Below are positions 30,761 through 40,010 of a DNA stretch of 64,000 bases, piece by piece (the first letter of the stretch is position 1; each line of letters begins with the position of its first letter). Location: positions 4,092,001 through 4,156,000 of the forward strand of contig CBDHFM010000030.1 of the NCBI GenBank assembly GCA_965262505.1, read 5' to 3'. This DNA comes from JACPPO01 sp965262505 (GTDB lineage: Bacteria > Acidobacteriota > Vicinamibacteria > Vicinamibacterales > UBA2999). The position numbers were made by a program, and so were the translations under genes. Under the pieces are notes generated by a model. That model saw only the letters and a program-made list of their open reading frames with translations. It did no database searches and was not told the origin of the DNA.

Positions 30761-32266
30761 ATGCCTGCCTTCCGTGGTTTCGTGCTTTCCCTCGCGGCGA
30801 TCGCCGCCGTGTCTTCGTTCGGTCTCCGCGCGGCCGGCCAGGCGGCGCAGGAAGATCCCGCGGCCCAGCTCCAGATCGCGACCGATTTCTTTGAATCCGC
30901 CCAGTACTGGGACGCGCTCAATGCCTACGATCTGGTGCTGCGGGGCGACGATGCTGCGCTCGGCACGCGCGCGCGCAAGGGCAAGGTACGGGCTGCGCTG
31001 AGGGTCGCGGAGTTCGACCTGGCGCGGGTCGAGGCGGAAACACTCAACGGCGGTGAGATGCCGGACGCCGAGACGCGATCGCTGCTGGGTGACGCGCTCT
31101 GGGCGAACGGCCTGTTCGACGAGGCCGACGCGGCGTACGAGGAGGCCCTTGCGGAGACGCCCGGATCGTCGCGCGCCAGATTCGGACGTGCACGTTCGCT
31201 CGCCTCGAGAAGCCGGCTGGACGAAGCGCTGGACTTAGCGCTGGCCGTCGCGGCGGCGGCGCCACAGGACGCCGAGGTGCAGGCGCTGGTTGGCCTCGTG
31301 TACGAACGGCTGCATCGCTTTGAAGAAGCGGCCGACGCGTACGACCGTTACCTCGCGCTGCTCCCCAAGGTCGAGAATAACTCGATGCTCGTGATCGGCC
31401 AGAATAAGGTCCAACTGCTGCGGAGCTTCGGGAACCGGGCTCCGGTGGAGTTCCAGGGCGATCCGGAGCGCGTGCACCGTGTGTCGTTCAGGCTGCGCGA
31501 AAACAAGATCGTGATGCGGGGACGTGTCAACAGAACGCCCATGGAGTTCGTCCTTGACACCGGTTCGGAGCGGACCGGGATCTCGAACGGGACCGCCCGG
31601 CGCGCGGGCGTCCGCTCGGTCGCCGCGACCATCTCCGCCGGCGTCGGTCCAGCCAGGCTGCGCCGGCTCGACCTCGGGCGCGCCGACACCATCGAGGTGG
31701 GCTCGCTCAGGATTCGCAATGTGCCGGTGTCGATCAGAACGCTGGAAGGCGGTCAGTTTCCACAGTGGCAGGCCGAAGTGTTCTCGCCCCTCTCCCTCGG
31801 TTTTTCAGTCGTCGTCGATTACGAGCGGCGCGAAGTGTTGCTGTCCCAGGTGCTCTCTGACGGAGAAGCGGACCACCGACTCCCGATCCGCATGAATCGC
31901 CTGCCGCTGGTCAGGGGGTTGCTCAACTCGACGCATCCCGCGAATTTCGTCGTCGACACGGGCGGCGAGATCATTTCGATCAGCGCCGAAACGGCGCTGG
32001 CGCTGGCCATGCCACCCGTGCGCCGAATTCCGCTGAACGTCGTCGGGATGTCCGGCATCGACACGAACGCGTTTCTACTGCCGGGCGTGGACCTCGATTT
32101 CGATACGATCGAGTACCGGAAAGTCGGGCTCGCCGTCCTGAACCTGCGTGCGCCCAGCGTGCTGCTCGGCTTCCAGCTTGGCGGAATCGTCGGCCACAGC
32201 TTTCTCTCCGATTACCGAGTGTCGCTGGACATTGGCCGGAGTGAAATGCGGCTGGAACGATTCTGA
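30761..32266 (+). CDS. TPR protein with two retropepsin-like aspartyl protease domains
   Basis: The 501-residue protein has a signal peptide (residues 1-27), TPR-like repeats to about residue 210 (ALNAYDLVLRGD, GLFDEADAAYEEAL, RFEEAADAYDRYLALL) and then two copies of a retropepsin fold. The first has FVLDTGSERTGIS near residue 265 and the second FVVDTGGEIISIS near 400, each with the D-T/S-G catalytic triad motif. Retropepsins dimerise; here both halves lie in one chain, as in pepsins. It is probably periplasmic. Substrate unknown. Confidence 0.85.
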   Translation: MPAFRGFVLSLAAIAAVSSFGLRAAGQAAQEDPAAQLQIATDFFESAQYWDALNAYDLVLRGDDAALGTRARKGKVRAALRVAEFDLARVEAETLNGGEMPDAETRSLLGDALWANGLFDEADAAYEEALAETPGSSRARFGRARSLASRSRLDEALDLALAVAAAAPQDAEVQALVGLVYERLHRFEEAADAYDRYLALLPKVENNSMLVIGQNKVQLLRSFGNRAPVEFQGDPERVHRVSFRLRENKIVMRGRVNRTPMEFVLDTGSERTGISNGTARRAGVRSVAATISAGVGPARLRRLDLGRADTIEVGSLRIRNVPVSIRTLEGGQFPQWQAEVFSPLSLGFSVVVDYERREVLLSQVLSDGEADHRLPIRMNRLPLVRGLLNSTHPANFVVDTGGEIISISAETALALAMPPVRRIPLNVVGMSGIDTNAFLLPGVDLDFDTIEYRKVGLAVLNLRAPSVLLGFQLGGIVGHSFLSDYRVSLDIGRSEMRLERF

Positions 32267-32292
32267 CAATTCTGACGGTTCACTCCGGGACT

Positions 32293-35200
32293 CTAGAAGT
32301 CGTAGCCAATCCACACCGAGAACTTCGGCTTGCGGAACTCCGCGCTGCCGCCGCAGCTTGTCTCGATACCCTGCGCGGGGTTGCACGGTAGCGCGAACAA
32401 AAGGTTCTCCCAGTTCTCGTTAAAAAGCGTGCGCCACGCCCAGTCGAAATGGATCGGGAAGCCGATCGCGAACGTTTCAAGGCCGAGGCCGTAGGACGCG
32501 CGGGCGTCGATCAGCCGGAACCCGTCCACCTGGGTCGGGGGGCCGAAGACCGGGCTCACCGAGGAGAAGCCTTGAACGAGGCCGATGACCGGTTGATATG
32601 TTTCTGGGCCGCGCGACCACCACTTGAACGGCTGCCCCTCGAAGCTGCCGCCGCCCATGTTCGCGAAGAGGACGCCGCGGACGCCGCCAAGCACGCCGAG
32701 CGGTGTGAGCATCGCCTCGATGAAGGGAAACCGGAGCTCCGCGTTGAGGAACGCCGTTTCCGATCCGATGAACTCGAGGTACTCGTAGCCTCGCATTTCC
32801 CCGTTGCCGCCGAAGTAGTTGAAGGTCGGCGCGTCGCCCCAACTCTTGAAGCCTTTGGCGCGCAATGCGAGGAGACCGGAGCCGCCGAGCCGCAAGTAGT
32901 ACCGCGCGTCGACGTCGGCCGTCTGCCGGCCGAGCGTGTTGCCGATGGCTGGTGAGACCTCGTACGAGAGCCGCATCGTATTACCCGCCAGCGGTCCGAA
33001 CTCGCGGAAGATCGTGGTCTCCTGGACGAAGGTGACGCCGAGCGGCACGAAGATGCCGGACTGGAAGAGCTGACGGCCGAACTGCTGCGCCTGAAAGCCC
33101 TCGGAAGCGTCCTGCAGCCCCGGGTCGTTGAACTGCTCGTTATACTGCAGCAGGCCAGCCGAGAGCTCGAACCGGCGGTACCGGTCCATCGGCCAGATGC
33201 CGAACACGCTGCCACCGCGCACGGTACGCGTAGCCACGGCGAAGTCGCGATCGATGATGTTGGCGAACGCCGGATCGTAGAAGACGCCGCCTTGCTGGCC
33301 GTAGAAAAACTGTGTCTGCGAGTACCCCTGCAGCGCGTAGTTGAACCGTTTGGCGAGGTTCAGGTACGAGAGCGACAGCGTCCGGTACTGGGAGATCGAC
33401 GCGGCGTACATGGTGAACTGCTGGTCGCCCAGCACGTCGCTGAAGGTGACCGCCGATCCGCCGAACACATCCCCGCTGCTCGTGACGCCGACGTTCAGCG
33501 GCGGACGGCCATCGAGAAACATCTTCTCGAAGGTCCCCTTGCGTCGCGTGTTGTCCGCAATGAGCGTGTGGGACAGCGGCGCCTGGAAGTCGATAATGGG
33601 CCCCGGCGCGCCGAAGTCCTCGCTGGCCGCCGTCACAAGCGGGTCGCGTTGGTCGAGCGTGTGCAGCTCGGACTCACCCTTGTAGTAGCTGACGAAGGCA
33701 ATCCGGGGTTCCCCTTGTCCCTGGTTGAGCACGACGGCTGACGTGTTGCCGCCGAGTGCATCGGTGTACTGACGTAGCTCGCCGGTCGTCAGGCTGAGCG
33801 TCCAGATGTTATAGGCATTGCCGTTGGTGGCTTCCTCGACCGAGACCGGCTGCGCGGGATCGGTGGCGGTCGACGAGAACACGAGCGTGTCGGCGTCCAG
33901 GAATTGCGCCGCGGAGTCGTCATGGGTTCCGAAGGTCACCTGCGTCTTCTGCCCGGTCGCCACCTCCAGCCGGAAGAGCTTTTCGCTGCCGCTCACGCGC
34001 GCGACGTAGACGATCGACTGCCCATCCGGCGACCAGGTCGGCCCGGAATCGGCGAAGCCGTCGTTGGTGAGATTCGTCAGCTCGCGGGTCTCCAGATCGA
34101 CGACGAAGATGTCGCCGACCCCCTCCTGCAGGGCCGCGAACGCGACCCTTCGGCCGTCCGGGGAGATGTCGGGCGATTCGGGATCGTCAACCGCGTCCAT
34201 CTCGATGCGGTCGTCGACGTCGCGGCTGAGGACATTCTGCAGGATGAGCGTGCGCGATTTCTCCGAGCGCACGAAGTACGCGATGTGATCGCCTGACGGC
34301 GCCCACGAGAGCCACGGCACGGTGTTGGACCGCATGCCTGGCTGGATGATGAACTCGTACCCGCGATCCTGATCGAACCCGTTCGTCAGGTGGCGGACGA
34401 CGGAGCCGTCCTCGGACGAGATGAGCACGATGTCCAGCTCGCGATCCCGCCGGTTCCCGGTCACCATGGCGATGAGATCGCCGGAGGGGGACGGCTCGAT
34501 TGACAAGGCGCTGGCGAAGACGGACCGCTCCGGGTTGGGTGCCAGGTTGCGGCCGTAATCGGCTGGACGCTCCTTGTCGCGGAAGGGCTTGAAGCGATCC
34601 TTCAGGTACTTGTCGAACTCATCATCGAATTCCCCGGGGGTGAGGCGGAACGCCTCCATGTACGCATCCTCGCCGCCGCCGATCACCGACCGGCGCAGGG
34701 AGAACAGGTACTGCCGGATGCCCTCCGCGCCCCAGCGCGACTCGATGAACTCGAAGGCGGCGTGACCCAAGTTGTAGACCAGGCGCACGCTGCCTATGGC
34801 CGTGTACCCCTCGAGCTCGGTCATCCGTGGGATGATGTCGGCCACGGCCGCGTCGCGGACGGTCATCAGGTCGATCGGCCGCCAGATGCCGGTCATGTAG
34901 TCCGAGAGCCCCTCGTTCACCCACAACGGCACGCTGCGCCGGACAAGCGACGTCGGGATGATGTCGAACTCGAACTGATGCGTGAGTTCGTGGACCATCA
35001 GCCGGTACAGCAGATCCGGCGGATCGTCGAGCGGCATCACGATCCGGGTGCGAAACGGCTCGGCGAACGCGCCGACGCCTTCCTGTGCGGCGCCCGGGAT
35101 GACATTCTGCTGCTGGAACTCGCTGCTCGTCTTGAACAGAATGAGCGAGACCTTGAACGCCAGGTCGTATTTCAACTCCCCGCTGATGTGCTGATACGCG

Positions 35201-35439
35201 CTCTCGGCGTACCCGGCCACCCGCGCCAGATGCGGCTCGATCTCGGGGTAGTAGAAGATCTCGAAGTGATCGGTCTCGTAGATCTGCCACTCGAAGTTGT
35301 CGTAGCGGACCTGGTTCTTCCCGAAATACGGGATGTAGGGGGTCTGCGCCCAGGCCAGGCACGGCGTCAAGACGAGCGTCGCGACAAGGACGGCGGCCAC
35401 GACCGGAAGCCGGGCCACGCTCGGCGAGCGGCTGCTCAA
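32293..35439 (-). CDS. Secreted protease-like/TolB-propeller/outer-membrane barrel fusion protein
   Basis: The 1048-residue protein has a signal peptide (cleavage near residue 31, AWAQ). Next comes a gluzincin-type domain with HELTHQFEFD (HExxH near residue 152) and the downstream acidic block WVNEGLSDYM, where the third zinc ligand Glu is expected. Then a TolB/WD40-like propeller (repeats such as SPDGRRVAFAA and SPDGQSIVYVAR, residues about 310-560) and a C-terminal BamA/surface-antigen-like beta-barrel ending in WIGYDF. It is probably an outer-membrane protein exposing or retaining a peptidase. It converges with the aspartyl protease gene. Confidence 0.85.
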   Translation of the reverse strand: MSSRSPSVARLPVVAAVLVATLVLTPCLAWAQTPYIPYFGKNQVRYDNFEWQIYETDHFEIFYYPEIEPHLARVAGYAESAYQHISGELKYDLAFKVSLILFKTSSEFQQQNVIPGAAQEGVGAFAEPFRTRIVMPLDDPPDLLYRLMVHELTHQFEFDIIPTSLVRRSVPLWVNEGLSDYMTGIWRPIDLMTVRDAAVADIIPRMTELEGYTAIGSVRLVYNLGHAAFEFIESRWGAEGIRQYLFSLRRSVIGGGEDAYMEAFRLTPGEFDDEFDKYLKDRFKPFRDKERPADYGRNLAPNPERSVFASALSIEPSPSGDLIAMVTGNRRDRELDIVLISSEDGSVVRHLTNGFDQDRGYEFIIQPGMRSNTVPWLSWAPSGDHIAYFVRSEKSRTLILQNVLSRDVDDRIEMDAVDDPESPDISPDGRRVAFAALQEGVGDIFVVDLETRELTNLTNDGFADSGPTWSPDGQSIVYVARVSGSEKLFRLEVATGQKTQVTFGTHDDSAAQFLDADTLVFSSTATDPAQPVSVEEATNGNAYNIWTLSLTTGELRQYTDALGGNTSAVVLNQGQGEPRIAFVSYYKGESELHTLDQRDPLVTAASEDFGAPGPIIDFQAPLSHTLIADNTRRKGTFEKMFLDGRPPLNVGVTSSGDVFGGSAVTFSDVLGDQQFTMYAASISQYRTLSLSYLNLAKRFNYALQGYSQTQFFYGQQGGVFYDPAFANIIDRDFAVATRTVRGGSVFGIWPMDRYRRFELSAGLLQYNEQFNDPGLQDASEGFQAQQFGRQLFQSGIFVPLGVTFVQETTIFREFGPLAGNTMRLSYEVSPAIGNTLGRQTADVDARYYLRLGGSGLLALRAKGFKSWGDAPTFNYFGGNGEMRGYEYLEFIGSETAFLNAELRFPFIEAMLTPLGVLGGVRGVLFANMGGGSFEGQPFKWWSRGPETYQPVIGLVQGFSSVSPVFGPPTQVDGFRLIDARASYGLGLETFAIGFPIHFDWAWRTLFNENWENLLFALPCNPAQGIETSCGGSAEFRKPKFSVWIGYDF

Positions 35440-35779
35440 GGGACTCTCCTTGCAGGATCTTGGGCACCGGCACCCTGCCTACCGTGATTACGAAGCCGGT
35501 TTCGCGCCGGCAACGGTGCGCGCCATCTTACCGCCGACGGGTGGACGGCCGCAAAGATCGGGTCGCCGTGCGGCCCATGCCCGTGCGGCGGCATCTGGGC
35601 ACCTCGCGGCCGAAAGATGCCGATCGATGAGGCCCCGCGGTGCAAGGGACGTACCGACGAAGGTACTCGGAACAGCCGCGGTAATTTCGTCGGCCAGGCC
35701 GCCCGCGGCCGGGGAACCTGAGCGACACCGTCCTCTTCCGGTACTACAGTCGCCCCATGTGGATGATAGAGTAGACGTG
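35440..35779. other. 340-bp spacer between the fusion protein gene and tlpA
   Basis: The stretch separates divergent genes and should hold their promoters. The tlpA frame is open through it but encodes Arg/Pro-rich shadow sequence. I see no RNA gene, repeat or clear sigma70 hexamers. Confidence 0.4.
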
Positions 35780-36454
35780 ATGGAGAACGATCCTTCTGAC
35801 GTCGTCAACCACGTCCCGGATTTTGCGTCATCACCCGTTCCCACGACCGATCTGCCTGCCCCAGAACCGGGCGGGCCCGCGCCGGGTCGCCGGCAGACAG
35901 CCTGGCTCGGCATGGCCGCCGCGGCCACGGCGTTGGTGCTGTTGAGCCTGTTGTCGGGGCCCGACGGCTTCGACCCCGATGCGCCCCCGCCGGCGGCGGA
36001 TGGCAGTGTCGCCTCCGACATCGAGGGCGCGATGGCCCCCGGTATGGTCGCGCCGCTGAACTTTACGCTCAAGGATATGAACGGCGTCGACGTCAGGCTG
36101 GAGTCGTTCAAGGGGAAGGTCATCCTGCTTAACTTCTGGGCGACGTGGTGTGGTCCATGCCGCATCGAGATTCCCTACCTCATCGAGTTGCAACGGCAGT
36201 ACGGGGACGATCTGGTGGTGCTCGGCGTGTCGATTGACGACACGGCTGAGAAGCTCAAGCCGTACGCAACGGAAATGAAGGTGAACTACCCGCTGCTCGT
36301 CGGCAACGGGCGTCAGGATTTTCAGGACGCGTACGGGCCATTCTGGGGTATTCCGGTCACGGTGTTCGTCGATCGCGATGGCCTCATTCACAAGAAGCAT
36401 TCGGGCATCGCGTCGAAGGAACAGTTCGAGCACGAGATCACGTCGCTGCTGTAG
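35780..36454 (+). CDS. TlpA-like membrane-anchored thiol-disulfide oxidoreductase
   Basis: The 224-residue protein has a single N-terminal anchor (AWLGMAAAATALVLLSLL, about residues 40-57) and a periplasmic thioredoxin-fold domain with active site ATWCGPC. The cis-proline region is WGIPVTVFVD. It is related to ResA/TlpA/CcmG, which reduce apocytochromes or copper-centre cysteines. Start chosen at the ATG at 35780 (VM boundary), because upstream sequence is not protein-like. A small gene follows after 12 bases. Confidence 0.9.
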   Translation: MENDPSDVVNHVPDFASSPVPTTDLPAPEPGGPAPGRRQTAWLGMAAAATALVLLSLLSGPDGFDPDAPPPAADGSVASDIEGAMAPGMVAPLNFTLKDMNGVDVRLESFKGKVILLNFWATWCGPCRIEIPYLIELQRQYGDDLVVLGVSIDDTAEKLKPYATEMKVNYPLLVGNGRQDFQDAYGPFWGIPVTVFVDRDGLIHKKHSGIASKEQFEHEITSLL

Positions 36455-36466
36455 TATGATGCGCGT

Positions 36467-36691
36467 ATGTTGAAGGGCTTTACGCACGCTCGGCTCGCCT
36501 GCGGCTGTCAGCTGGCCTTCCGCGAGGGCGTCGAGGGAAGCCCGGTGACGGTTGTCATCGAAGTGAAGGGCGGACACTGCGTGATGCCGCTCCACGTGCG
36601 CAACCTGCCCGTCTACGACTTCCGCGAAGCGCTGCGCCCGCCGACGCGGCTGCTTACGATCGAAGAAGAAGAGTACGAAGAGGAAGGCTAG
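36467..36691 (+). CDS. Small CGC-motif protein of unknown function
   Basis: The 74-residue product follows tlpA after 12 bases and probably shares its transcript. It contains LACGCQLAFREG near residue 10, a second Cys in GGHCVMPLHVRN, and an acidic end (EEEEYEEEG). The Cys spacing suggests metal binding. A similar pattern (LTCGCQ ... DDCPDARHVPG) occurs in the small gene at 48778-48954. Its end overlaps the convergent phosphatase-family gene by four bases. Confidence 0.6.
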   Translation: MLKGFTHARLACGCQLAFREGVEGSPVTVVIEVKGGHCVMPLHVRNLPVYDFREALRPPTRLLTIEEEEYEEEG

Positions 36692-37419
36692 GCGAACCGC
36701 ACTCTCAACTCCGCGACCAGCGGCAGATGATCTGACGCCATCAGCGAGAGCCGTGTCCGCGGAAGCTCCAGCTTCGTCACCTGCACGCTCCCGTCGTAAT
36801 AGATGTGATCCAGATGCAGGACGGGAAAGACCCCCGGATACGTCCGCCGTCGCCGCAGCTGCCAGCCGACGTCGATGCTCTGTAGCCGCTCGCTGAGGAG
36901 CTGCGTCGCCAGCCCTCGCATCCACTCGTTGAAGTCACCAAGCACGATCTTCGGTTGCCCGATGCGGCGGTCGTGGACGATCGCGCTCAGCCGACCCGCC
37001 TGGTAGCGGCGTTCGCGGAACGCCGTGCCGAGATGCACGTTGTAGAGGTGGAGCGTGTCGTCGCCGATCGCGATATCGACGCGCTGGCAGCAGCGCGGCT
37101 CGCACGTCTTCCAGGAGAGGTCGTACTGCGCCTGATGACGGATCGGCAGACGGCTGAGCACGACGTTGCCGAACAGCGAATTCCGCAGGTGGCGTGTCGG
37201 CGCCATGACCCAGCCCATGCCGAGCTGGGCGCCGAGCTGCTCCGCATGGCCCGAAGAGCTGGGCCCCGCGCCAATCACTTCCTGCAGCGCGACCACGTCG
37301 GCGTCGATGCTTCGAATGACATCGGCGATCCGGGCCGGATTCGTGCGCCCGTCCAGGCCCCGGCAGCGGTGGACGTTGTAGGTGGCAACGCGGAGCGTAC
37401 GCCAGCGGGGGTTGGTCAT
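36688..37419 (-). CDS. Endonuclease/exonuclease/phosphatase family hydrolase
   Basis: The 243-residue protein shows the EEP fold blocks in order: RVATYNVHRCRG (metal Asn), DVVALQEVIG (metal Glu), LYNVHLGTAF (catalytic His region), VLGDFNEW (Asp/Asn) and ASDHLPLVAELRV (final Asp-His). There is no signal peptide. Bacterial members cleave phosphodiesters in nucleic acids or phospholipids. The longer frame to 37941 is antisense to the next gene; start set at ATG 37419. Confidence 0.87.
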   Translation of the reverse strand: MTNPRWRTLRVATYNVHRCRGLDGRTNPARIADVIRSIDADVVALQEVIGAGPSSSGHAEQLGAQLGMGWVMAPTRHLRNSLFGNVVLSRLPIRHQAQYDLSWKTCEPRCCQRVDIAIGDDTLHLYNVHLGTAFRERRYQAGRLSAIVHDRRIGQPKIVLGDFNEWMRGLATQLLSERLQSIDVGWQLRRRRTYPGVFPVLHLDHIYYDGSVQVTKLELPRTRLSLMASDHLPLVAELRVRFA

Positions 37420-37440
37420 GGGAACAGCTAGAATAGCCCT

Positions 37441-37743
37441 ATGGCGAAGCTGAGGAGCGAGTTCAAGGTGACCTGCCCCTGCTGCCGCGCGTCGCTGGTT
37501 GTCGACACGAACCTCGGCCGCGTCGTCTCGCACAGCGAACCGGAGCGGGGTGACAAGCCGGAGCTGTCCGAATCGGCCCGCATCCTGTCGGCGGAGGCAG
37601 AGCGTCGCGAGGCCCTGTTCGAGCAGTCGGTGGAAGCCGAGAAGGGCCGGGGCGACGCGCTGGACCGCCGTTTCGAGGAGGCGCTGCAGCAGGCGAAGAA
37701 GGAGCCGGTCACGCGGCCGATGCGCGACTTCGATCTGGATTGA
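37441..37743 (+). CDS. Conserved small protein with N-terminal Cys pair
   Basis: The 100-residue protein begins MAKLRSEFKVTCPCCRASLVVD: a zinc-ribbon-like CPCC motif in a short beta-hairpin context. A charged helical region (residues 40-90) follows, probably coiled coil. It is divergent from the EEP-family gene with a 21-bp gap. I do not recognise a named family. Confidence 0.65.
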   Translation: MAKLRSEFKVTCPCCRASLVVDTNLGRVVSHSEPERGDKPELSESARILSAEAERREALFEQSVEAEKGRGDALDRRFEEALQQAKKEPVTRPMRDFDLD

Positions 37744-37754
37744 CGCTCGGGCTG

Positions 37755-38528
37755 CTAACCGCGTCGGCGGAATTCCGGCGGTAGGGTGGTCCACCTGTCG
37801 CGGCCGCGATAGTACTTCCACGGTTTGTAGCCCCGTTCGTCTCGGAACAGGCGGTAGCGGCGCCGCAGGCGGTCGGTCCGGCGATCGGACGACGCGATCT
37901 GCCGGTGTGGCCAGTCGAGCAGCAATCGTTCCACCTTCCACACATTTCGGTCCGCCAGCCGCCAGTCGTAGGCTCCCAGTACGCGGAGATCGACGACGGC
38001 ATACGCCTTGATGCGGCCCGTGAAATCAATGTAGCCGTCGAAGTAGCTGAGCGCGAGCGCCCGCGGCGTTGCGAATAGCGGCCGCCGACCGTGCAGCCCG
38101 GGGTCGCGGGAGCGCGCGACCGATCCCCATCCGCGCGGTCCGCGATAGACGAAGATCACGTGGTCGAGGAGATCGATCGACTCAAAGCTCAGGACGAGGG
38201 GCGGGTAGCGGTGCTGCTCGAGGACGACCGCCGCGGTCAGCGCCGCTTCCATGCAGTGTGCCGTGCCCGTGCGGACGACTCCGCGGAAGCTGCGCAGCGT
38301 TTCGTCGGTGCGTTCAGTGTTGTAGGGAAGCGCGTTGAGCCAGCGTTGTACGGCATCTGGCGTGCGCAGACGCGCGACGAGGCGCCGCTCCCTGGGCGTG
38401 AGCGGAAGGCCCGGCGGTTCCGCGGCGTCAGCGCGGGGGAGCGGGAGTCGCTTTGAGGTCGGCAACGAGTTCGGCCGGCGACCACATGTTGCCGGAATAG
38501 GCCGTGACAAGACGGCCCTGCGGATCAA
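37755..38528 (-). CDS. Transglutaminase-like/papain-fold hypothetical protein
   Basis: The frame (257 codons at its longest) contains a Cys-His-Asp order typical of transglutaminase-like folds: TGTAHCMEAAL, then LLDHVIFVYRG, then SRDPGLHGRRP. The aromatic C-terminus (WKYYRGRDRWTTLPPEF) is unusual. The long form overlaps the end of the SCO gene by about 100 bases; a TTG at 38465 would cut this to 38 and is an equally likely start. No signal peptide. Function unknown. Confidence 0.65.
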   Translation of the reverse strand: MIRRAVLSRPIPATCGRRPNSLPTSKRLPLPRADAAEPPGLPLTPRERRLVARLRTPDAVQRWLNALPYNTERTDETLRSFRGVVRTGTAHCMEAALTAAVVLEQHRYPPLVLSFESIDLLDHVIFVYRGPRGWGSVARSRDPGLHGRRPLFATPRALALSYFDGYIDFTGRIKAYAVVDLRVLGAYDWRLADRNVWKVERLLLDWPHRQIASSDRRTDRLRRRYRLFRDERGYKPWKYYRGRDRWTTLPPEFRRRG

Positions 38529-39285
38529 TCACGGCGGTACGCAAGTTGTGCACCAGCGTGTCCAGTTCTCCCGGTTCGGCGATCACCCCGAAGCGCTTCG
38601 CGAAGGCGAGTACCTCGTCTCGATCGCCGGTGACGAAGTGCCACAGGCCAGGGTCGGCGCCCAGCGACTGGGCGTGCGCGTCGAGCACCGCCGGTGTATC
38701 GAACTCCGGGTCGAGCGTCACCGAGACGAGCCGGACGTCGGCAAGCTCCGGCGACTGTGCGATCTGCTGCTGCACGTCCGCGAACTGTTTGTCCATGAGC
38801 GGGCAGAACTCGGCGAGCGGGCAGCGCGTGTATATGAACGTCAGCGCCACGCGGTGGCCCCGCAGCGACCCGATCGGCCGAGGCGTGAGGCTCTGGTCCA
38901 CGAGCGCGTAATCGGGAACGACATCGCCGTTTTTGAGCATGTCCGCATCGGTGATGACGGGACCGGCCGACGGGTTCAGGATCGGGGCGCGACCGACGGT
39001 TGTCAGGGTTGACAGGTACACGTTGACCTCCTCGACGACGAGCGTGGCGGTGACGAGGTCGCCCGGGTCCTTGCCTTCGAGCAGCCCGGCATCCTGCACT
39101 GTGTACGGCATCGCCATGGCCGGCATGAAGCCTTCGATGTCTTCATGATCGACCAGTACTTCCTGTCGTTCGGGATCGATGCCGAGGATCTGTCCGCGGA
39201 CCTCGTATCGCCTCGGCTCTGGCGCCTGACGGCACGCCGTCGCCGCCAGGGTTATGAGAAGCACTATTCCGAGGACACGGTACAT
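38428..39285 (-). CDS. SCO1/SenC copper chaperone with fused CusF-like domain
   Basis: The 285-residue lipoprotein has lipobox AATAC (Cys18). Residues 25-95 form a CusF-like copper-binding domain (YEVRGQILGID, HEDIEGFMPAMAMPY with the Met-rich ligand strip). Residues 120-285 form an SCO thioredoxin fold with CPLAEFCP (copper Cys pair) and the ligand His in LVHNLRTAVID. SCO proteins deliver copper to the CuA site of cytochrome oxidase. A stand-alone CuA protein is encoded at 26492-26893. Confidence 0.92.
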   Translation of the reverse strand: MYRVLGIVLLITLAATACRQAPEPRRYEVRGQILGIDPERQEVLVDHEDIEGFMPAMAMPYTVQDAGLLEGKDPGDLVTATLVVEEVNVYLSTLTTVGRAPILNPSAGPVITDADMLKNGDVVPDYALVDQSLTPRPIGSLRGHRVALTFIYTRCPLAEFCPLMDKQFADVQQQIAQSPELADVRLVSVTLDPEFDTPAVLDAHAQSLGADPGLWHFVTGDRDEVLAFAKRFGVIAEPGELDTLVHNLRTAVIDPQGRLVTAYSGNMWSPAELVADLKATPAPPR

Positions 39286-39302
39286 ATGGTTAACTCTACC
39301 AA

Positions 39303-40010
39303 ATGATCTGGGTGGGCACCTCCGGCTACAACTACCAGGAATGGAAAGGCAGTTTCTATCCCGAGACGCTGCCCGCCTCGAAGATGCTTCCGTATTACGC
39401 CGAACGATTTCCGACCGTCGAGATCAACTACACCTTCTATCGAGCGCCCACTGAGAAGATTCTCCAGGGGTGGGACAAGGCGACGCCCGACCGCTTCAAG
39501 CTGACGCTGAAGGCGCCCAGGCGGATCACCCACGACGCCAGACTGCGCGACTGCGCGGACAGCGTCCGCCGGTTTCTCGAAACGGCCTCGATCCTGGGGC
39601 CGAAGCTGGGCGTCCTGTTGTTTCAACTGCCGCCGTACCTGAAGAAGGACGTCGCGCTGCTCGACGCCTTTCTCGACGCGTTCTCGCCGGGCGTCTGCGC
39701 CGCGTTCGAATTCAGGCATGTGTCGTGGCTGGACGAGGAGATCTATTCCCGGCTGCGGGCGCGCAATCTCGCCCTCTGTGTGGCCGACAGTGAAAAGCTG
39801 TCGGTGCCCGTCGAGATCACCGCGGACTACGGATATTTCCGGCTGCGGGACCAAGGGTATACGCCAGGTGATATCCAGCGGTGGGCCGAGGTGATTCAGG
39901 AGCGGACCGGGCAGTGTCGCGATGTGTACGTCTATTTCAAGCACGAAGAGTCAGGGAAGGGTCCTGAGTGCGGCCGTCTGTTGATGGAGACACTCTCGCG
40001 CGGTCGCTAG
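39303..40010 (+). CDS. DUF72 domain protein (YecE-like)
   Basis: The 235-residue TIM-barrel protein has the family signature GTSGYNYQEWKGSFYPE at the start, FPTVEINYTFYRAP, FKLTLKAPRRITHD, FEFRHVSWLDEEIY and YVYFKHEESGKGPE. The cellular role of DUF72 proteins is not firmly known. It diverges from the SCO gene by 17 bases and its 3-prime end overlaps the convergent hydrolase by 74 bases. Confidence 0.92.
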   Translation: MIWVGTSGYNYQEWKGSFYPETLPASKMLPYYAERFPTVEINYTFYRAPTEKILQGWDKATPDRFKLTLKAPRRITHDARLRDCADSVRRFLETASILGPKLGVLLFQLPPYLKKDVALLDAFLDAFSPGVCAAFEFRHVSWLDEEIYSRLRARNLALCVADSEKLSVPVEITADYGYFRLRDQGYTPGDIQRWAEVIQERTGQCRDVYVYFKHEESGKGPECGRLLMETLSRGR

